From Hymenobacter sp. UV11 (GTDB lineage: Bacteria > Bacteroidota > Bacteroidia > Cytophagales > Hymenobacteraceae): DNA of 64,000 bases. Shown here in pieces: positions 44,329-52,686 of the stretch (the first letter of the stretch is position 1; every line of letters begins with the position of its first letter). The stretch lies in NCBI RefSeq assembly GCF_004684095.1, contig NZ_SRII01000002.1, positions 184,593 through 248,592 of the forward strand. The letters are read 5' to 3'. Below the pieces are notes generated by a model, which worked only from the letters and a program-made list of their open reading frames with translations, made no database searches and was not told the origin of the DNA. Position numbers and translations under genes: made by a program.

Positions 44329-44739
44329 ATGAACCACTGGCTCGTTAAATCTGAACCCGAAGCGTATTCCTGGGCCGACTTTGTGCGCGACGGCGGCACC
44401 GACTGGACCGGCGTGCGCAACTACCAGGCCCGCAACAACCTGCAAGCCATGCAGCCCGGCGACCTAGCCCTTTTTTACCACAGCGTGAGCCAGAAAGCCG
44501 TGGTGGGCGTGGCCCTGGTGCACGCCGCCGCCGCCCCCGATGCCACCGCCGAGGCCGGCAGCCCCTGGGTGGCCGTGCACCTGCGGCCCCACGCGCCGCT
44601 GGCCCGCCCCGTGCCGCTGGCCGCCCTCAAGGCCGAGCCCCGGCTGGCCGCGCTGGGCCTCATCCGGCAGTCGCGCCTGTCAGTGACGCCCGTCACGCCC
44701 GACGAGTTCGACGTGGTGCTGGCGCTGGGGGAGGGGTAG
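44329..44739 (+). CDS. EVE domain-containing protein
   Basis: A 136-residue single-domain protein. The EVE hallmark is complete: MNHWLVKSEPEAYSWADF, WTGVRNYQARNNLQAMQPGD and LFYHSVSQKAVVGVALV. The fold is PUA-like and is thought to bind modified nucleobases in RNA or DNA. Its TAG stop lies within a GGGGTAGGG word and is followed at once by a heptamer array. Confidence 0.93.
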   Translation: MNHWLVKSEPEAYSWADFVRDGGTDWTGVRNYQARNNLQAMQPGDLALFYHSVSQKAVVGVALVHAAAAPDATAEAGSPWVAVHLRPHAPLARPVPLAALKAEPRLAALGLIRQSRLSVTPVTPDEFDVVLALGEG

Positions 44740-44740
44740 G

Positions 44741-44839
44741 GAGCAATGAGCAGTGAACAATGAACAATGAACAATGAACAATGAACAATGAACAATGAAC
44801 AGTTTTTTTGCTCACTGCTCACTGCTCACTGCTCACTAC
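44741..44839. repeat. Heptanucleotide array: (AATGAAC)n facing (CTCACTG)n
   Basis: The left half holds about seven units of the TGAACAA/TGAGCAG type. A run of seven Ts separates it from four units of CTCACTG in the opposite direction. The two halves can pair as an imperfect hairpin. It lies between converging genes, and the stop codon of the ABC/M1 gene is at its right edge. Confidence 0.85.
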
Positions 44840-47800
44840 TTTACGTCTTTCGTGTTGTCGTCCAGGTTGCGGTCTATCAGCTCGTGGTAGGGGTCCACGG
44901 CCACGGAGGCTGGCTTTTGGACTACTATGAATTGCAGCTTATTGTCGCCGGCCACGAGGCGGCGCTTGGTGAGTAGCAGGGGGGGTAGGGGCTTCTTGTC
45001 GGGGCCAAGGGCCGGAAAAACGGCGACGGGCACGTAGTCGTGCTCGGCGGCCGGCCGCTGGTTGCCGGTGCTGTCGGCGTAGAATTTCTCACTCTTCACC
45101 GTGAAGCTGACCTGGTAGCGGCCATCGGGCAGCTTCTTCGCCGCTGCGTCGGTCACCCGGTTTTCGTAGAGCGTGATGCGGTTGAAATTATCGGTAATAA
45201 ACTGCTGGAGCGAGTCGGGCGCGGCCCGCCGCAACGCGCTGATAAACTCGGTCGAATTGGTATAAGGCGGCCCCTGAAAGGCCACGGCGTGCACGTAGTC
45301 GTGCAGGGCCGCGTTCAGCTTTTGCTCGCCCAGGTAGTCCTGCAGGGCATACATCACCACCGAGCCCTTGCCGTAGTGGATGTAGGGCTGGTTTTCGACC
45401 AGGGCCAGCGGCACCTCCTTCTTGCGCTCAAACGCCCGCCCTTGCAGGTAGCGGCGCTGGTCGATTTTCAGAAAATTTTCCATCGCGAAGTAGCCGTAGC
45501 GGTGCTTCACCACCATCAGGGCCGAATACTCGGCCATCGACTCCACCATCAGCGTGCTACCCTGCACGTTGCCGCCGATTACCTGGTGCGCCCACCACTG
45601 GTGCGCCACCTCGTGGGCCGTCACGTAGAAGGGAATGTTCAGGTCGTCGGGGTCCTTGGGGTCCACCTTCACAATGAAGCCGATGCTCTCAGAATACGGA
45701 ATGGTATTCGCAAAGCTCTGGGCAAAGGACTGGTAGTTAGGGAATTCCAGAATACGCACCTGCTGGTGCTGGTAGGGCGAGAAGTTGCGCGAGCAATACG
45801 CCAGCGAGGCCTTGGCCCCGGCCGCCATGCTGGCCAGGTTGTAGGTGTGGCCCGGCTGGTAGTAAATGGTAATGGGAATGCTGCGCTGGCCCACCGAGTC
45901 CACCCACTTGTCTTTATAAGTTAAGTACCTGGCCGAGAGAAAGGTGTAGAAATTCAGCATGGGCCGGTCCATCACGTAGGTGAAGTAGTGGCGGCCGTCC
46001 TTGGTCCATTCCTTTTGCAGGTAGCCGGGGGCGACGGCCGTCTGGTCGGCGGTGGTGCTCACCGTGGTGCGGAAGCGAATCCAGTCCGCGTCCTGGCTGA
46101 TGTAAGTGTTCTGGCGCGCCTTCAGGTCGCCTACGGGGGCCATGCGGGGCTTGGGCTTGAGGCCGTAGCTTTTGCGGGTCTGGTCGCTACCCAGCTCGGC
46201 GCCTTCGCGGTAGCCCAGGCTAGGCAGGTAGCCCGAGCTGATAAAGCTGCCATTGCCCACGATGTCCGTGTTGGGGTCGCTGTTCGGGAAGCCCAGCTCG
46301 CGGTAGTCGATGCTCATCGTGAGGGGTAGGGAATCGCCGGGAGCCAGCGGGCGGGCCAGCCGGTAGAGGCGCGTGCCGAGGCTGCTGTCGTTCAGCACCA
46401 GCGTGGCCGCGCCGGGTTGGCCCAGCGCCAGCTGCCGCACCCGCGGGTGCTGCTCCATGGGCAGGCTCACGATAACCGTATCGAGGGGCCGCGCGTGCTT
46501 GTTCACCAGCATAAACTGCCCCTGAAAATGCACCCGCCGCGTATCGGGGTAAATGTCAGTGTTCAGGTCCACAGCCACGATGCGCGGCTGGGCCACGTCG
46601 CGCAGGCGGCGGTACTGCTTTTCGTACTGCGCCTGCAGCTTTTCGCGCTGCTTGGGCGTTTGGTACTGGTTGAGGATGTTGGTGTTGTAGAAAATAAAGC
46701 TGCCCGCCGCGATGGCTACCACTACCCCCACCAGCGCCGCCAGCGTGCTGCCCGCGCCCCAGCGGCGGCGCGCTTCGGCCAGGCGGCCCGTGGTGTCGGT
46801 GCCGCGCACCCACAGCAGGTTGGCCAGCAGCACCAGCAAGATGGCCCAGCCGACCCAGTACAGCTTCGTCCACCAAAAAGCCGGCATAAAGTGGCCGTAG
46901 CCGTTCATGTCGGAGTGCGGCGCGCCCGACGCGCCGCCGTAGGCCAGCAGCCGGTGCGTGAACCCCAGCTGGCTCCGAAAAATATTGGCCACGTAATACA
47001 GTATCATCACGAAAAAGCCCAGGTACTTGTTGTTCACGAGCACCTGCACCAGCATGGCCAGCACGCACAGCAGCAGCAGGTAGGGCAGCTCCAGGCCAAA
47101 TAAAGCTTTGAGATACAGCCCGATTTCGTAGTGAAAATACCCCTTCGCCGTTTGTACCAGTAGCCCGCACAGCAGCACCACCGTCAGCAGCACCACCTGC
47201 ACCAGGCCCAGCGCGGCCAGCTTGCTCATAAACGGCACCCAGGTAGGCACCGGCACGGCATCGGTAATCTGGGCCACGCCGGCCTCGCGCTCGCGCCACA
47301 CCAACTCGCCGCTGTAGTAGATGATGATGATGAGCAGAAACAGAAAGAATGTGCCGCTGAGCACCGTAATCACCTGGCCCGTAACGGGGTAGGTGGTGGC
47401 GTCGAAGGTTTTGCCAATCTGCGAGGCGTTGGCGAGCAAAAAAATCACGCCCGCCCCCACAATGGCCGCGAAATACACGTTCCGCACGATGCCCCGAAAC
47501 TCCAGCTTCGTGAGGCTCCACCACTGCTGCAGGTGCATGGCCGGCGTGAAGAGCTGCGCCACGCGGGGCAGCCGCAGCGCGCCGGCGGCGGGCGCCACGG
47601 CATCGTCGTCGGCCAGCGCGGCGGCTACTTTTTTGCCCTTCTTAGGCGCTTTATCCGAGGCGAAGGCTGAGAACCGAAACCGGGCGTAGCACAGCACGAG
47701 CAGCCCTACCCCCACCGCCAGCCACAAGGCCCGGTTGAGCAGCACAAAGGAGCTGAGCGGCAGCAGGCGCGTGTTTTTGTCGGCCGCCGTCCAGTAGCGG

Positions 47801-48486
47801 GTCGTCAGGTCGATGGCGCCCAGGCCAAAGGCATCGAGCGTGGCGGCCAGGTGCTCATTCTTCAGGTCGGAGAGGTAGGCCGAGGCAATGAGGTAGCCCA
47901 CCAGCAGCACCACCGAGCCGATGTAGGTGCTCAGAATGTTGCGCGTGAGCGTGGCCGTGGTGAAGAAAATGGCCCCGCTAAAAAACAGGTTGGGCAAGAT
48001 AAAAACCAGGTAGGGCCACAGGTAGGTGCCAGCCGGGGTGTGCGCCAAAAAGCGGTCGGCCTCCACCCACGGCATCAGGCCCGCCAGCGCCGCCCCAATT
48101 CCCAGGCCGCTGAATACCAGCACGGCCACCAGATAAGACCCCAAAAAGCGCCCGCCCAGGTAGCCGGCCCTGGTGATGGGGGTAGTGAAAAAGAGCGGGT
48201 AGGTGCGGTACTCAAAGTCGCGGTACACGGGGTTGGCCATCAGCGCCGAGGCCACGATGACGCCCAGCGTGCTGAGCACTCCCAGGGTGATGGTTACGGA
48301 GAAGGGCGCGTTGACTTTCACCGCCTGGCCGTCGCCGCCCAGGCTCACGCTCACGCCGGTGCCAAAGCCGCCACCGGCCGCCGTCACCAGCAGGCCCGCG
48401 AGCAGCGCCAGAAGCAAAAAGTAAATCCAGGTGGCCGGCCGCCGCAGCCGGTATTTCAGTTCAAAAAGAAGTATGGGTAAAAACAT
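44836..48486 (-). CDS. ABC-2 transporter permease fused to M1-family aminopeptidase
   Basis: A 1216-residue two-part membrane protein. The first 600 residues hold about twelve hydrophobic segments in two ABC-2 permease blocks (PILLFELKYRLRRPATWIYF at the start, SLTKLEFRGIVRNVYFAAI later). The last 600 residues are a gluzincin peptidase with VTAHEVAHQWWAHQV and the third zinc ligand in TLMVESMAEYSALMV. The substrate GAMEN loop of classical M1 enzymes is not apparent. The ATPase partner is the gene just upstream in transcription order. The fusion is known in Bacteroidota, but its substrate is not. Confidence 0.92.
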   Translation of the reverse strand: MFLPILLFELKYRLRRPATWIYFLLLALLAGLLVTAAGGGFGTGVSVSLGGDGQAVKVNAPFSVTITLGVLSTLGVIVASALMANPVYRDFEYRTYPLFFTTPITRAGYLGGRFLGSYLVAVLVFSGLGIGAALAGLMPWVEADRFLAHTPAGTYLWPYLVFILPNLFFSGAIFFTTATLTRNILSTYIGSVVLLVGYLIASAYLSDLKNEHLAATLDAFGLGAIDLTTRYWTAADKNTRLLPLSSFVLLNRALWLAVGVGLLVLCYARFRFSAFASDKAPKKGKKVAAALADDDAVAPAAGALRLPRVAQLFTPAMHLQQWWSLTKLEFRGIVRNVYFAAIVGAGVIFLLANASQIGKTFDATTYPVTGQVITVLSGTFFLFLLIIIIYYSGELVWREREAGVAQITDAVPVPTWVPFMSKLAALGLVQVVLLTVVLLCGLLVQTAKGYFHYEIGLYLKALFGLELPYLLLLCVLAMLVQVLVNNKYLGFFVMILYYVANIFRSQLGFTHRLLAYGGASGAPHSDMNGYGHFMPAFWWTKLYWVGWAILLVLLANLLWVRGTDTTGRLAEARRRWGAGSTLAALVGVVVAIAAGSFIFYNTNILNQYQTPKQREKLQAQYEKQYRRLRDVAQPRIVAVDLNTDIYPDTRRVHFQGQFMLVNKHARPLDTVIVSLPMEQHPRVRQLALGQPGAATLVLNDSSLGTRLYRLARPLAPGDSLPLTMSIDYRELGFPNSDPNTDIVGNGSFISSGYLPSLGYREGAELGSDQTRKSYGLKPKPRMAPVGDLKARQNTYISQDADWIRFRTTVSTTADQTAVAPGYLQKEWTKDGRHYFTYVMDRPMLNFYTFLSARYLTYKDKWVDSVGQRSIPITIYYQPGHTYNLASMAAGAKASLAYCSRNFSPYQHQQVRILEFPNYQSFAQSFANTIPYSESIGFIVKVDPKDPDDLNIPFYVTAHEVAHQWWAHQVIGGNVQGSTLMVESMAEYSALMVVKHRYGYFAMENFLKIDQRRYLQGRAFERKKEVPLALVENQPYIHYGKGSVVMYALQDYLGEQKLNAALHDYVHAVAFQGPPYTNSTEFISALRRAAPDSLQQFITDNFNRITLYENRVTDAAAKKLPDGRYQVSFTVKSEKFYADSTGNQRPAAEHDYVPVAVFPALGPDKKPLPPLLLTKRRLVAGDNKLQFIVVQKPASVAVDPYHELIDRNLDDNTKDVK

Positions 48487-48489
48487 AAA

Positions 48490-48597
48490 AGGTTGTCATC
48501 CTGAGCTTGCGAAGGACCTTATCACCTCCGCGCCGCATGGTGTAGTAATTCTGGCGAAGGCAGCCGTGATAAGATGCTTCCTTCGTCAGCATGACAA
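48490..48597. repeat. Imperfect inverted repeat, family GTCATCCTGAGC
   Basis: Left arm GTTGTCATCCTGAGCTTGCG with GAAGGACCTTATCAC, right arm GTGATAAGATGCTTCC with GTCAGCATGACAA. It is a diverged member of the family at 1696-1803 and lies between the ABC ATPase and the permease/peptidase gene, inside a likely operon. Confidence 0.7.
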
Positions 48598-48612
48598 GGG
48601 GGGTAGGGGAGG

Positions 48613-49482
48613 CTACCGGCCGCTTATCTCACTGAAATACACGTCCTCCAAATCGGGGCTCACTACCTCGAAGCCGCTGTCGGGCGCGCTGTCGGCCAGC
48701 ACGTGCACCACCGTTTTGCCCGCAAACAGGCGCGAGCTGATGACGCGCTCGCTAGCCTGCAAAGCGGGCAGTTCGACCTTCTCAATCAGCTTTTTCCAAA
48801 CCCGGCCGCGCAGGGCCTCCATCACCCGCAAGGGGTCGCCGGTGAGCAGCACCTCGCCCTTGTTGATGATGGCCATCTGGCGGCACAGGTCACTTACATC
48901 GCTGACAATGTGCGTGCTGAGAATGACGATAATGTTTTCGCCAATCTCGCTCAGCAGGTTGTGGAAGCGGTTGCGCTCGGCCGGGTCGAGGCCGGCCGTG
49001 GGCTCATCCACGATGATGAGGCGCGGGTTGCCCAGCAGCGCCTGCGCAATGCCAAAGCGCTGCTTCATGCCGCCTGAGTAGCCGCCCACGTGCTTTTTGC
49101 GCACGTCGTAAAGGTTGGTTTGGTGCAGCAGCGCCGCCACCATTTCTTTGCGCTCGCGGCCGCTGGCGATGCCTTTGAGGGTAGCGAAGTGGTCGAGCAG
49201 CTCCTCGGCGCTCACCTTGGGGTACACCCCAAACTCCTGGGGCAGGTAGCCCAGCACCCGGCGCACGGCTTCCTTGTCGCGCAGCACGTCGATGTTATCG
49301 AGCATAATGCTGCCCGTGTCGGCATCCTGCAAAGTGGCAATAGTGCGCATGAGCGAGCTTTTGCCCGCGCCATTGGGCCCGAGCAGGCCAAACATCCCGG
49401 TCGGAATCGTCAGGTTTACGCCGCGCAGCGCCTGCGTGCCGTTGGGGTAGGTTTTGGAGAGGTTGGTAATGGTAAGCGACAT
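48613..49482 (-). CDS. ABC transporter ATP-binding protein
   Basis: A 289-residue ATPase with Walker A GLLGPNGAGKSSL, Q-loop YLPQEFGVYPKV, signature YSGGMKQR, Walker B LIIVDEPTAGLDP and H-loop ILSTHIVSDV. The C-terminal 80 residues are the variable regulatory part (PDLEDVYFSEISGR at the end). The start is placed at MSLTITNLSKTYPNG; the long upstream frame does not look like protein. It powers the permease/peptidase fusion. Confidence 0.94.
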   Translation of the reverse strand: MSLTITNLSKTYPNGTQALRGVNLTIPTGMFGLLGPNGAGKSSLMRTIATLQDADTGSIMLDNIDVLRDKEAVRRVLGYLPQEFGVYPKVSAEELLDHFATLKGIASGRERKEMVAALLHQTNLYDVRKKHVGGYSGGMKQRFGIAQALLGNPRLIIVDEPTAGLDPAERNRFHNLLSEIGENIIVILSTHIVSDVSDLCRQMAIINKGEVLLTGDPLRVMEALRGRVWKKLIEKVELPALQASERVISSRLFAGKTVVHVLADSAPDSGFEVVSPDLEDVYFSEISGR

Positions 49483-49667
49483 AGCCGGGGGTAGGAGGTA
49501 GAAAAGGGAGTTATTGGGTTGATAAGCAGCTGAGAAAGTAGCCAATGCACCTGCGTGGGGCAAGCTAGCACGTAAATCGTAAAATAGGCGTATGCGCATT
49601 ACAGGCGGCCCGTGCGGGCCACCAAAATGCCTGGCGCTGCCCACGCTCATGCGTGCCAGCCAGGCTA

Positions 49668-49698
49668 TTGCAAAAGCCGCCGCCAAAGGGTATCTTCG
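49668..49698 (+). promoter_or_regulatory. Predicted promoter TTG-N20-TATCTTCG
   Basis: TTG at 49668-49670 and TATCTTCG at 49691-49698 are 20 bases apart, close to the Bacteroidota consensus TTG-N19-TAnnTTTG. It lies 49 bases before the ATG at 49748 and excludes the longer upstream frame as the real start. Confidence 0.6.
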
Positions 49699-49747
49699 TG
49701 AGAGCCCGGTCAACTATTTGCGCCGGCGCCGTGTTGCGGAGCTCGCT

Positions 49748-51340
49748 ATGAAACACTTCTTCGCTCTTCTGGTAAGTTGGCTGCCGCTGCTGGCGCTGGC
49801 GCAGCGCCCTACCCCCTCGCCGCCGCCCGATGCCCCCGTGCAGGTGGCCCGCGCCGAGCTGCTGCTCGACCCGGCCAACGACGACGTGCAGGTGCAGTCG
49901 CTGCCCGCCGATACGGCCGTGGTGCTCTTCATCCGGCACCAGCCGCCGGGCACGCGCAAGCCGCGCTATGTATTTCAGCACTACGGAGCTAACCTGCACC
50001 TGCGCAATGAAGTGGCGGTGGAGATTGGGCCCGAATTCGAGATGAAGCGCGTGTGCGCCGAGCCGGGCATTGTGTATGCCCTGCTGCTGGCCCCCGAAAC
50101 GCCGGGCCGCCTGCTGGCCGTGGCCTACGACGTGCGCGGCGGCCAGGTGCGCCTGCAGCAGTTCGATACTAAGCTGTGCCGCGACGTGGTGGCCCTCAAG
50201 GCCATGGACGGCCGCCTGCTGGTGAACGTGACCCTCTCGGACCAGCAGCACCAGACCGTGCTGCTGCTCGACGTGGCCAACGGGCAGTTTCAGTTCCTAC
50301 CCTCCCTCTACGAGCCGCTCAACACCGAGCTAACCAGCGTGGCCGACCGCCCCGCCGGCCGGGCCGAGTTTGTGCTCAGCCAAAGCAACGGCCGCAAGCA
50401 GCGCCTGCTGCTCAAGCGCCTCTCAGCCAGCCGTGGCGAGCTGCTCAATTCCGAGCTGGTGCAAACCGAGAGCGAGCGCAGCCTGCTCACAGCCCAGCTC
50501 AGCTCGCCCGAAGACACTACTACCCGCCTGCTGGCCGGCACCTACGGCCTGCGCGATTTGCGCTACGCCCAGGGCCTGTTTGCCACCGACCTCACCAGCC
50601 GCGCCGATAATACGGCCAGCGCCAAGCCGGCCCTGCGGTTCTACGATTTCAAGCGCTTCCGGCACTTTTTCGATTACCTGGGGCCCGACCGCCAGGTGCG
50701 CCTGCACGACCGTACCGCCCGCCGCGAGGCCCGCGCCGCCAGCCCCCTGCGCTGGCACTACCACTTGCTGTTGCACGAGCTGCTGCGCCAGCCCGACGGC
50801 GGCTACACGCTGGTGGCCGAGGTCTACACGCCGCAGTACAGCTACTCCAGCTACGGCAGCCCCCTCATGATGATGAGCCCCTACCCCCTCACCGGGCGCT
50901 ACAGCAGCCTGGGCAATGGCTACGGCTCCAGCCGCACCTTTGTGGGCTTTCATACCACGCACGTGCTGGTGTGTGGCTTCGATAAAAGAGGTAACTTACT
51001 CTGGGACAATAACTACGTGGTGGGTCCCGGCGTGGTGCGCTCCGAGCTGGAAGAAGCCGTGCAGCCGCTACAGCTGGCCGATGGCCGCCTCATGCTGGCC
51101 TATATGCTCGACAACGAGCTGCACTACAAGCGTATCAGCCAGAGCGACGCCAGCCCCAACGATACCAAGGTAGAGCTGCTCACCTCCTCGGCCGAAGCGC
51201 CCGATAAGGTGCTCGACGTGCACCAGCCCGACCTGCTGCCCTGGGCCAACAACCAGTACCTGGCCAGCGGCTTCCAGCGCCTGCGGCCCGGCCGCGGCGA
51301 AGAGCGGCAGGTGTTCTTCCTGCAAGTGCTAAAGTTCTGA
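49748..51340 (+). CDS. Exported protein of unknown function
   Basis: A 530-residue protein with a signal peptide (MKHFFALLVSWLPLLALA). The body has regular strand-rich segments (QVQSLPADTAVVLFIRHQP, YVFQHYGANLHLRNEVAVEI, GRLLAVAYDVRGGQVRL) that look like propeller blades. A Tyr/Ser-rich stretch with YSSYGSPLMMMSPYPLTGRY near residue 375 follows. The C-terminus DLLPWANNQYLASGFQRLRP continues the strand pattern. I do not recognise a family and see no sorting domain, so it may be periplasmic. Confidence 0.75.
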   Translation: MKHFFALLVSWLPLLALAQRPTPSPPPDAPVQVARAELLLDPANDDVQVQSLPADTAVVLFIRHQPPGTRKPRYVFQHYGANLHLRNEVAVEIGPEFEMKRVCAEPGIVYALLLAPETPGRLLAVAYDVRGGQVRLQQFDTKLCRDVVALKAMDGRLLVNVTLSDQQHQTVLLLDVANGQFQFLPSLYEPLNTELTSVADRPAGRAEFVLSQSNGRKQRLLLKRLSASRGELLNSELVQTESERSLLTAQLSSPEDTTTRLLAGTYGLRDLRYAQGLFATDLTSRADNTASAKPALRFYDFKRFRHFFDYLGPDRQVRLHDRTARREARAASPLRWHYHLLLHELLRQPDGGYTLVAEVYTPQYSYSSYGSPLMMMSPYPLTGRYSSLGNGYGSSRTFVGFHTTHVLVCGFDKRGNLLWDNNYVVGPGVVRSELEEAVQPLQLADGRLMLAYMLDNELHYKRISQSDASPNDTKVELLTSSAEAPDKVLDVHQPDLLPWANNQYLASGFQRLRPGRGEERQVFFLQVLKF

Positions 51341-51352
51341 GGCGTACCGGCC

Positions 51353-51360
51353 GACCTTTG
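51353..51360 (+). promoter_or_regulatory. Possible -7 box (GACCTTTG) upstream of rnhB
   Basis: GACCTTTG differs from TAnnTTTG only at the first base and lies 34 bases before the rnhB ATG. The same word is found before the EVE gene. Confidence 0.4.
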
Positions 51361-51394
51361 CGGGCGCCGGCCCACCGGGCGGCGCCTCGCCTTT

Positions 51395-52003
51395 ATGCTG
51401 CTACCATTTCCTAAAACTCCGGTGGTGGGCCTGCTCGCCACCCACACCGGCCACCCCCACGAGGCGGGCCTCGACGAAGCCGGGCGCGGCTGCCTGGCCG
51501 GCCCCGTTTTCGCGGCCGCCGTCATCCTACCCCCCGATTTCGACCCGCCGTTTCTCAACGATTCCAAGCAGCTCACGGCCCGCCGCCGCGAGGCCTTGCG
51601 CACCATTATTTGCGCCGAGGCCGTAGCCTGGGCCGTGGGCGAGGCCACCGTGGCCGAGATTGAGGAGATTAACATTGCCCAGGCCAGCTACCTGGCCATG
51701 CACCGGGCGGTAGCCGCACTGGCCGTGTCCGCCGCCCACCTCTTGGTCGATGGCAACCGCTTTCGGCCCTACCCCGGCCTGGCGCACACCTGCGCCGTGG
51801 GCGGCGACGGCCGGTTCCGGCATATTGCGGCGGCTTCTATCCTGGCCAAAACATTCCGCGACGAGCACATGAGCGCGCTGGCCGCCGAGTTTCCGGCTTA
51901 CGGCTGGGTGCAGAATGCTGGCTACCCTACGGCAGCCCACCGCGCCGCACTGCGCGCGCACGGCCCTACCCCCCACCACCGCATGAGCTTCCGGCTGCTG
52001 TAA
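51395..52003 (+). CDS. rnhB: Ribonuclease HII
   Basis: A 202-residue enzyme that cuts RNA in RNA-DNA hybrids and removes misincorporated ribonucleotides. The catalytic acidic residues are in GLDEAGRGCLAGPV, then LNDSKQLTARRRE, LLVDGNRF, and IAAASILAKTFRDEHM with the C-terminal YGWVQNAGYPTAAHRAAL. All are intact. The length is normal for bacterial RNase HII. Confidence 0.96.
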   Translation: MLLPFPKTPVVGLLATHTGHPHEAGLDEAGRGCLAGPVFAAAVILPPDFDPPFLNDSKQLTARRREALRTIICAEAVAWAVGEATVAEIEEINIAQASYLAMHRAVAALAVSAAHLLVDGNRFRPYPGLAHTCAVGGDGRFRHIAAASILAKTFRDEHMSALAAEFPAYGWVQNAGYPTAAHRAALRAHGPTPHHRMSFRLL

Positions 52004-52029
52004 CTGAATAACTGCCGTTACGCAGAACG

Positions 52030-52116
52030 AGTAGCGCGAACTTTGTAGTTCGCGTCCCCGCGCCGTTAAGACCATGCGAACGGCGCGGGGACGCGAACTA
52101 CAAAGTTCGCGCTACT
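52030..52116. repeat. Long perfect inverted repeat, family TAGCGCGAACTTTG
   Basis: Arms of 38 bases (52030-52067 and 52079-52116) are perfect complements around an 11-base loop. Each arm holds an inner palindrome CGCGAACTTTGTAGTTCGCG. It lies between the converging rnhB and receiver genes and could stop transcription from both sides, although there is no T-tract. Confidence 0.88.
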
Positions 52117-52154
52117 AGCGGGCGACAAGCACCGCGAAACAGCAGAACGTTCTT

Positions 52155-52607
52155 TTACTGCTTCAGCTTCAGCAAATCCAAAAACAGGCTGAAGCCGTCG
52201 ATGGTACCACCACCTTCGCCGCCAAACGAGTCGAAGGTAAGGGGCTTAATGATGTAGCCGCTCACGCCTAGGCTGCTAGCCCCCGAGCGGTCAACGTCGA
52301 GGTCGGAAGTGGTCATAATGAACACGTTGAGGTTACTAAACTCGGGGTCTTCGCGCAATATTTTGAGCAGCTCCAGCCCGTTGAGGCGGGGCATATTCAG
52401 GTCGAGCATTACCAGGCTGGGGCGGGCTATCTTGGGTTCGCCGTTCTCGCCGCGCAGCATGTTCAGGGCTTCGCGGCCGTTGCGGGCGTGGGTCAGCGGC
52501 ACGTTGATATTTTGCTTGCGAAGTTCCCGCTGCACGTTCATAACGTCCATCTGGTCGTCTTCAACAAGGAGAATGGTAGGCGTAGCAGGCGATGAAAGGG
52601 GGGACAT
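52155..52607 (-). CDS. Single-domain response regulator (CheY/Rcp1-like)
   Basis: A 150-residue receiver with no output domain. Acidic pocket VEDDQMD at about 15-21, phosphorylated Asp at about 69 in LVMLDLNMPRLNG, Thr/Ser in FIMTTSDLD and Lys in GYIIKPL. The inserted segment (GENGEPKIARPS) is typical of Rcp1-type receivers paired with phytochrome-like kinases. A glycine-rich extension (FDSFGGEGGGTIDGF) precedes the C-terminal helix. It follows the kinase gene by 79 bases on the same strand and is its likely target. Confidence 0.92.
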   Translation of the reverse strand: MSPLSSPATPTILLVEDDQMDVMNVQRELRKQNINVPLTHARNGREALNMLRGENGEPKIARPSLVMLDLNMPRLNGLELLKILREDPEFSNLNVFIMTTSDLDVDRSGASSLGVSGYIIKPLTFDSFGGEGGGTIDGFSLFLDLLKLKQ

Positions 52608-52686
52608 AATAGAAAGAGACGGACCGGTGCCAAAAAATAGGCTGGCCTATACTAACGCAGAGGTAGTTGGAAAAGATATGGTGGGC

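Noticed and set aside
44741..44839. Possible CRISPR array
   Set aside because: The units are 7 bases, directly adjacent, with no spacers and no cas genes in the window.
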